Below are positions 59,086 through 64,000 of a DNA stretch of 64,000 bases, one piece after another. Position 1 is the stretch's first letter. The number at the start of each line of letters is the position of its first letter. The translations under genes and the position numbers were made by a program. The stretch is from contig OY761536.1 of NCBI GenBank assembly GCA_963664605.1, forward strand, positions 2,046,001-2,110,000, read 5' to 3'. The stretch is from JAHOYW01 sp963664605. GTDB lineage: Bacteria; Verrucomicrobiota; Lentisphaeria; Victivallales; Victivallaceae. The notes beneath the pieces are model-generated. The model was not told the origin of the DNA. It saw only the letters and a program-made list of their open reading frames with translations, and did not search any database.

Positions 59086-61191
59086 ATGATTAAGCCGATT
59101 TCAGATATAAATAGAGCCCTTGATAATGCTATGATCGACGATCAGGACTATGATTTTGAATCCATGCCTTTCGAAGGTGATGAGGTTGATTTGGAACAGG
59201 AAGCGGAAGCGGAAAAACTGCGCGGCCTGGAAATAATTACTTCAACAGCCAATTTCTTCGAAGAGGAAGGCCCTTTAAAGGCTTCTGAACAGTATGGCGG
59301 GCGCCCTTATGAACATCGTTCACAGCAGGCGGATATGGCGGTAAAGGTGGCTGAGACGATTATCGGCAGACATAATTTGTGCGTTGAAGCTCCAACTGGG
59401 ATTGGAAAAAGTTTTGCCTATCTTGTGCCGTTGATATATTATTCAAAAATAAGCGCGAAGCCGACGATCGTTTCCACCGAAACGATCAATCTGCAGGAAC
59501 AGTTGGTGCGTAAAGACATTCCGCTGCTCCAGAAAATAACCGGAATTGACTTCAAGGCTTCACTTGCGAAAGGACGCAGTAATTATTTATGTCTGCGCCG
59601 CCTGGCTATGGCTACCGGAAACCATCGTGATGAATACCTGCCGCTGGCTTCTCTTGGACTGGAAATAGACCATATTAATAAATGGGCGGAGGAAAGCAAC
59701 GACGGTGATCGCGATTCAATTGATTTCCGTGTCGATCCCGTTTCCTGGACTTATGTATGTTGTGAAGCGGGTAACTGCCTTGGCCCTAAATGCAGGTCTT
59801 TCCGCAGTTGTTTTTACTGGGAAGCACGGAGGGAATGGGAAGAGTCGGATATAATTGTCGCTAACCACGCCATGTTTTTTACTGACCTGAAAATAAAATA
59901 TATTGAAGGTGCGGAACAGAACTTGCTGCCTGAATACTCCGCGGTCGTGATCGATGAAGCGCATACGCTTGAAAATAATGCTGCTGAATACCTTGGGCTG
60001 CGCATCAACGGCAACGGGGTAATAAGTCTTTTGAATCGTTTATTTAATCCGGATAATGCCAAAGGACTGCTTCTGCGCGGCGGTGAGGAAGCGCTTCAAC
60101 TTCGTGAAACCGTCGCCAATCTCAAAGACGATACTGTAAGGTTTTTCAGTCAGTTTGAACAATATTTGCTGGAGCGTAACGATTCAATATGCCGTTTGCG
60201 CGAACCCGGTATTTTCCCCAATCCTTTGAGTGAAAAACTTTTAGCTTTAGAAGAAAACTTACGGGATTACATAAAGATACAGGAAGACAAGGACTATCGT
60301 TCGGAACTTGAATCTCAATTGCAGAAATGTGATGCTTATGCCTCCGGAATCGCGGATTTCATAAATATGTCATTTGCCGATAGCGTGTATTGGATTGAGG
60401 ATAGCCGTTCAGGGATAACTGTTCAAGCGGCGCCTCTGAATATAACTGAAGTCCTGCAGGAAACGTTATTTAAAAAGTCTTTCCCGGTGGTTTTGACCAG
60501 CGCCACTTTGACAGTAAATAAAAGCTTTGATTACTATCGCAGCCGGGTGGGGTTTATGAATGGTCCTGAACTCAGGCTGGACAGTCCGTTCAACCCGGAT
60601 CAGGTGCGGGTTTACCTGCCGCGCGAAATGCCGGAGCCGAACCATAAGGATTATGCCGCTGCGCTGGTCGAACAGATACCGCGTTTTATTTCTATTACAC
60701 AAGGCAAGGCTTTTGTTCTGTTTACCAGCTATCAAATGCTGCGTTACTGTGCGGATAATTTGCGGGATTTCTTTGATGCAAACGGGATAAATCTGCTTAT
60801 TCAAGGTGAAGAACTCAATCGTTCCGCTATGCTTAAGGAATTCAAAAAAGATATTCATTCAGTAATTTTCGGCACGGACAGTTTCTGGACCGGGGTCGAT
60901 GTTCCCGGCGAAGCCTTGAGCCATGTGATTGTGACTAAATTCCCTTTTGCGGTTCCCACTCATCCTCTGGTGCAGGCGCGCAGAGAACGGCTTGAGGCGC
61001 AAAAACATAATTCCTTTATGCATTATTCGTTGCCGGAAGCTGTTTTGAAATTCCGTCAGGGGGTAGGGCGGCTGATACGCGCCAAGACCGATAACGGGAT
61101 CATAACTATTTTAGATAAACGCGTCACTTCAAAGCGATATGGAAGGTATTTTATTGATTCATTGCCTGACTATCCGGTTAAATATTTTTAA
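59086..61191 (+). CDS. dinG: DinG/XPD-like ATP-dependent DNA helicase
   Basis: 701 residues, superfamily 2. A ~50-residue acidic N-tail precedes the Walker A box VEAPTGIGKSFAYLVPL. The FeS-cluster cysteines occur in CCEAGNCLGPKCRSFRSC, the DEAH box in VVIDEAHTLENNA, and motifs V/VI near FGTDSFWTGVDVPGEALSHVI and FRQGVGRLIRAKTDNG. A 5'-3' FeS helicase acting on damaged DNA, D-loops or R-loops. ATG 59086 is preceded by the CTTAA repeat, without a ribosome site. Confidence 0.92.
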   Translation: MIKPISDINRALDNAMIDDQDYDFESMPFEGDEVDLEQEAEAEKLRGLEIITSTANFFEEEGPLKASEQYGGRPYEHRSQQADMAVKVAETIIGRHNLCVEAPTGIGKSFAYLVPLIYYSKISAKPTIVSTETINLQEQLVRKDIPLLQKITGIDFKASLAKGRSNYLCLRRLAMATGNHRDEYLPLASLGLEIDHINKWAEESNDGDRDSIDFRVDPVSWTYVCCEAGNCLGPKCRSFRSCFYWEARREWEESDIIVANHAMFFTDLKIKYIEGAEQNLLPEYSAVVIDEAHTLENNAAEYLGLRINGNGVISLLNRLFNPDNAKGLLLRGGEEALQLRETVANLKDDTVRFFSQFEQYLLERNDSICRLREPGIFPNPLSEKLLALEENLRDYIKIQEDKDYRSELESQLQKCDAYASGIADFINMSFADSVYWIEDSRSGITVQAAPLNITEVLQETLFKKSFPVVLTSATLTVNKSFDYYRSRVGFMNGPELRLDSPFNPDQVRVYLPREMPEPNHKDYAAALVEQIPRFISITQGKAFVLFTSYQMLRYCADNLRDFFDANGINLLIQGEELNRSAMLKEFKKDIHSVIFGTDSFWTGVDVPGEALSHVIVTKFPFAVPTHPLVQARRERLEAQKHNSFMHYSLPEAVLKFRQGVGRLIRAKTDNGIITILDKRVTSKRYGRYFIDSLPDYPVKYF

Positions 61192-61206
61192 CAGCGGGAA
61201 GACAAT

Positions 61207-62769
61207 ATGACAGGAAAGCAGAACAAGGCAGTTCCGTTATATGAGCAGATATTAGAATCGCCATTTTTGCTTGGTTTATTAAGTTTTTTCCTGATGGTGA
61301 TACTGAATATTTCCTGTTTGGACAACCCTCCTTACTGGGATGATATACTGGGGCTGCATAATCAGGCTATTTGGCTTGCCAAGCATAATTTCAACCTGAT
61401 CGAACTCTGGCAGCCGGCAAATAGTGATGCTAATGTCTATAAATTCGGAATCCTGCCATTTTTATACGGCATATGGTACAGTCTGTTTTCCGCAAGAACT
61501 GTGCATGTATTTGGGCATTTGTTCAACATGGGGTGTCTTGCTTTGGCTTTCGGGGCGAGTTATTCTATTTTGCGCAGATTTAAAGTTACTTCATATTGGG
61601 CGCTTTTGTGGTGTGTCGCGGCTCTGTTTGAACCGGTTATGGCAGGGAGGGTAGTGGCATTGGGACAGGAATGCCCACTTCTTTGTGCCGGAATATTGAG
61701 TTTTTATTTTCTGCAGGAAAAACGTTACAGACTCAGTTTATTCTTTATTTTTCTGGCGATGTTATGCAAAATGACCGCGGGAGTATTGACTACAGCGTTT
61801 ACTTTATGGTTGGTTATAGATATTTCCCTTGCCGGGAAAGAATGGGGCGTGCGTTTAAAGAAATATAAATATTATTTGATTATCGGAATACTTTTAATCG
61901 CCTTTTTCCTGTTTACCAGCTTTTACTGGACAGATGAATTGTTTACGGTCAACAAAGTTTCTATAAAACAGAGTTTCGGTAATTTGTGGTATGCCTGGCT
62001 GGTTTTAGTTCCGGTACAGTTCGTGGCCCTGATTATGATGGGAGCAATTACTCTGTGGCGTTTAGTTGTCCTGATAAAAAATAAGAGTATCTTAAATCTA
62101 TCTGATAAAGATAAATTTTCCCTGCTGATACTGATATTTACCGGCGGGTTCTGGTTTTCATACGGCTCCTATGGATGTTCACTGCCGCGTTATTCTGCGG
62201 TTGTAGTTTTTCCGGTTTATATTTTTATCGCCATAAATACTTTTTCAGATAAAAAGAAATGGTTAGCGATTGCCCTCGCGATTATTCTTCTGGTACTTGG
62301 CGTCATTAGTATCAACGGGCGTTATTATTTTCGCCTGCAGCCAAATCGTTTGCGTTCAGGCGAATATCTGGAGCGCAGCCGGGAATTCTTGAAAGACTTG
62401 AGGAAAAACCAGGCAGCCTGTAAAATTTTGGAAGAACAATATTTCAACCGTCCCATTGTCGCGAAATGGCCGTTCCTGCAAATGCTGACTGTACCGGGGA
62501 TGGGCTATGTAACTGAAACTTTACCAAATGTTTACGCTGCCTGCCGCCCGATAAGTTACGGGAAGGTGAAGGTTTATGACCCTAAAGCAAAAATGCCGGA
62601 TAATACCCTTTATATATTTGCTTTTAATTCGCTTGAAGCATGGATTAAATTTGGGCCGTCATTATTTCCTGAACGTGATAAGAGATATAAGATAATCCTT
62701 AAAAATCAAATTAATGACGGCTGGTTCATCATATACGAAAAAGAACCGGAAGGAATATCAAATAATTAA
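61207..62769 (+). CDS. GT-C-type multi-pass membrane glycosyltransferase (GT39/ArnT-like)
   Basis: 520 residues with about 11 helices. The first loop has CLDNPPYWDDILGLHNQA, the WDD-type acidic motif of polyprenyl-phosphate-sugar-dependent GT-C enzymes. Hydrophobic stretches follow (LLGLLSFFLMVILNISC at the start; LAIALAIILLVLGVISI late), with a ~150-residue C-terminal soluble part. It would transfer a sugar in the periplasm. The acceptor is unknown. Confidence 0.72.
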   Translation: MTGKQNKAVPLYEQILESPFLLGLLSFFLMVILNISCLDNPPYWDDILGLHNQAIWLAKHNFNLIELWQPANSDANVYKFGILPFLYGIWYSLFSARTVHVFGHLFNMGCLALAFGASYSILRRFKVTSYWALLWCVAALFEPVMAGRVVALGQECPLLCAGILSFYFLQEKRYRLSLFFIFLAMLCKMTAGVLTTAFTLWLVIDISLAGKEWGVRLKKYKYYLIIGILLIAFFLFTSFYWTDELFTVNKVSIKQSFGNLWYAWLVLVPVQFVALIMMGAITLWRLVVLIKNKSILNLSDKDKFSLLILIFTGGFWFSYGSYGCSLPRYSAVVVFPVYIFIAINTFSDKKKWLAIALAIILLVLGVISINGRYYFRLQPNRLRSGEYLERSREFLKDLRKNQAACKILEEQYFNRPIVAKWPFLQMLTVPGMGYVTETLPNVYAACRPISYGKVKVYDPKAKMPDNTLYIFAFNSLEAWIKFGPSLFPERDKRYKIILKNQINDGWFIIYEKEPEGISNN

Positions 62770-62810
62770 TAAAAAGTGACAAAACATGATTTCAGGTGTA
62801 GATTAGCAGG

Positions 62811-63344
62811 ATGGATACTGTTAAAGACAAAAAGATATTATTACATGTATGCTGTGCTCCATGCGCTACGGCTTGTGTGGAACGTTTGCTTGCGGATGGG
62901 CGCGAGGTGAGTTTGTATTTTTCTAACTCCAATATTAACAGCCAAAATGAATTTGAAAAACGTCTGGCTTATGTTGAGAAAATAGCCGGAATTTTTGATG
63001 TTGGACTGGAAGTTGACCCGTACTGTCACGGTGCTTGGCTGGAACACGTTCGCGGACTGGAGAACGAAGCTGAAAAAGGGCTGCGTTGTGTGAAATGTTT
63101 TGGCTGGAGCCTGCAACGGACAGCGCAGAAAGCAATGGAGAGGGATATTGAATATTTCGCTACGACTTTAACAGTCAGCCCGCATAAGGATTCACGAGTT
63201 ATTTTTGAAGTTGGCGGGCAATACCCGGGGTTTGAGCCTTGGGATTTTAAAAAGAAAAATGGTTTTCTGAGAAGCCGCGAGTTAAGCAATGAATTTGATC
63301 TTTACCGCCAGAATTACTGCGGCTGTGAATTTTCTATGCGATAA
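62811..63344 (+). CDS. queH: Epoxyqueuosine reductase QueH
   Basis: 177 residues, the usual QueH length. It has HVCCAPCATACVERLL (Cys pair), FSNSNINSQNEFEKRL, DPYCHGAWLEHVRGLENEAEKGLRCVKCFGWSLQRTAQKA, the conserved TTLTVSPHKDS, and the terminal NYCGCEFS. It reduces epoxyqueuosine to queuosine in tRNA, using an Fe-S cluster. It replaces the B12-dependent QueG and complements queC at 43581. Confidence 0.96.
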   Translation: MDTVKDKKILLHVCCAPCATACVERLLADGREVSLYFSNSNINSQNEFEKRLAYVEKIAGIFDVGLEVDPYCHGAWLEHVRGLENEAEKGLRCVKCFGWSLQRTAQKAMERDIEYFATTLTVSPHKDSRVIFEVGGQYPGFEPWDFKKKNGFLRSRELSNEFDLYRQNYCGCEFSMR

Positions 63345-63441
63345 AGTAAAAAATGCCTTGAAAAATTTGAATGAGAGGCTAATTTTATCTTACTATCAGA
63401 TACTTTTTTATCTTACTTAACAATTTAATCGGGACGATGTA

Positions 63442-64000
63442 ATGAAGGTATATAATTTCAGCGCTGGTCCGGCTATGCTGCCGGAAGAAGTGATGCATAA
63501 AGCACAGGAAGAATTTTGCAATTACGGCGGTACTCAATCTGGTATTCTCGAATTATCACATCGCGGTCCGCAATTCATGGATGTTCTGGCGCAGGCAAAA
63601 CAAAATATTCGTGACTTGATGGAGATCAACGATGACTACGAAATCTGTTTTGTTCAGGGCGGAGCCAGCATGCAGTTCTGCATGATCCCTATGAACTTCC
63701 TGCCATCTGACGGCGTTGCTGATTATGCTGATACGGGTACATGGAGCGCAAAAGCCATCAAGGAAGCACAGCGTTTCGGCAAAGTTAATGTTGTCGGCAG
63801 CAGTAAAGAAACCAATTATGACCGTATACCTGTTATCCGCCATTGGCAGCCTTCTGAAAATGCGGCTTATCTGCATATCACCAGCAATAACACTATTGCC
63901 GGAACTCAATATCACACTTTCCCGCCTGTAAAAGCAGGCGTACCGATGATTGCCGATATGTCCAGCGATTTCATGTCCAGAGTGATTGACATCAACGATT
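63442..64000 (+). CDS. serC: Phosphoserine aminotransferase, 3' end cut by window
   Basis: ATG 63442 opens MKVYNFSAGPAMLPEEVMHKAQEEF, the family N-terminus. SGILELSHRGPQFMDVL, CFVQGGASMQFCMIPMNFLP, YADTGTWSAKAIKEA and AYLHITSNNTIAGTQYH follow. The frame is open to the last base, reaching MIADMSSDFMSR just before the PLP lysine. Second step of serine synthesis. The rest lies outside the window. Confidence 0.96.
   Translation, partial: MKVYNFSAGPAMLPEEVMHKAQEEFCNYGGTQSGILELSHRGPQFMDVLAQAKQNIRDLMEINDDYEICFVQGGASMQFCMIPMNFLPSDGVADYADTGTWSAKAIKEAQRFGKVNVVGSSKETNYDRIPVIRHWQPSENAAYLHITSNNTIAGTQYHTFPPVKAGVPMIADMSSDFMSRVIDIND

Noticed and set aside
1..64000. CRISPR array or prophage
   Set aside because: No regularly spaced identical repeats with unique spacers and no phage structural or integrase genes were found. 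The repeats present are short, palindromic and scattered.

Overview
The window is a bacterial chromosome segment of moderate GC, most likely from the PVC superphylum and probably Lentisphaerae (Victivallales-like). The reasons are a member of a small protein family known mainly from planctomycetes and verrucomicrobia (47700-48101), a GntR/LacI-type hybrid regulator, a GH94 phosphorylase, many lipoproteins, a GYF-RDD membrane protein and numerous short dispersed palindromes between genes. This assignment is inference; no rRNA is present. The only RNA gene found is a tRNA-Arg(ACG). No CRISPR array, prophage or intact insertion sequence was seen. The one mobile-element trace is a decayed ISL3-like transposase tail near 1.2 kb.

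Layout. 0-7.6 kb: end of a two-domain esterase, transposase remnant, tRNA-Arg, malic enzyme, hisF, a lipoprotein hydrolase, an MGDG-synthase-like glycosyltransferase and a GntR/LacI-type regulator. 7.8-13.2 kb: a GT4 glycosyltransferase, then a probable operon of NodB-type deacetylase, TIM-barrel-like protein and a metal-site-degenerate M24 protein behind a near-consensus promoter. 13.3-21.3 kb: dxs, a LolA-like/S41 protease pair, GYF-RDD protein, folD, an endonuclease/phosphatase-fold protein and an unknown lipoprotein. 21.5-26.4 kb: an extraordinary Cys/Lys-rich lipoprotein, then ilvE-panC-hisD-hisC. 26.6-34.1 kb: Pal, two paralogous exported proteins, FtsQ, GH94 with a divergent AraC regulator, and a lipase-like hydrolase.

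34.2-39.6 kb holds a complete rnfABCDGE operon for a Na+/H+-translocating ferredoxin:NAD+ oxidoreductase. It is followed by ugd, a small membrane protein, a metallophosphoesterase, pheA, queC, an RNase H-like orphan, an M16 protease, Rex, and an operon of flavin-barrel protein, PEP-synthase/rifampin-phosphotransferase-like protein and DUF523-DUF1722. 52.8-56.4 kb is a protein-quality-control block (ClpB and two Hsp20s). 56.9-64 kb: an unknown exported protein, a zinc-ribbon protein, thiE, a DinG-type helicase, a GT-C membrane protein, queH and the start of serC.

The most interesting observation is regulatory. Both clpB and the hsp20 operon are preceded by closely matching sigma-54-type -24/-12 elements (GG-N10-GC with TGGCAY and ATGCT boxes) at nearly the same distance from their start codons. 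The hsp20 copy also has an elaborate inverted repeat about 140-160 bp upstream, where an enhancer-binding protein would sit. Together they suggest a sigma-54-controlled chaperone regulon. Second is the 177-residue lipoprotein with 27 cysteines in heptad and CxC blocks, which resembles no family I recognise and may be a lipid-anchored metal-binding protein.
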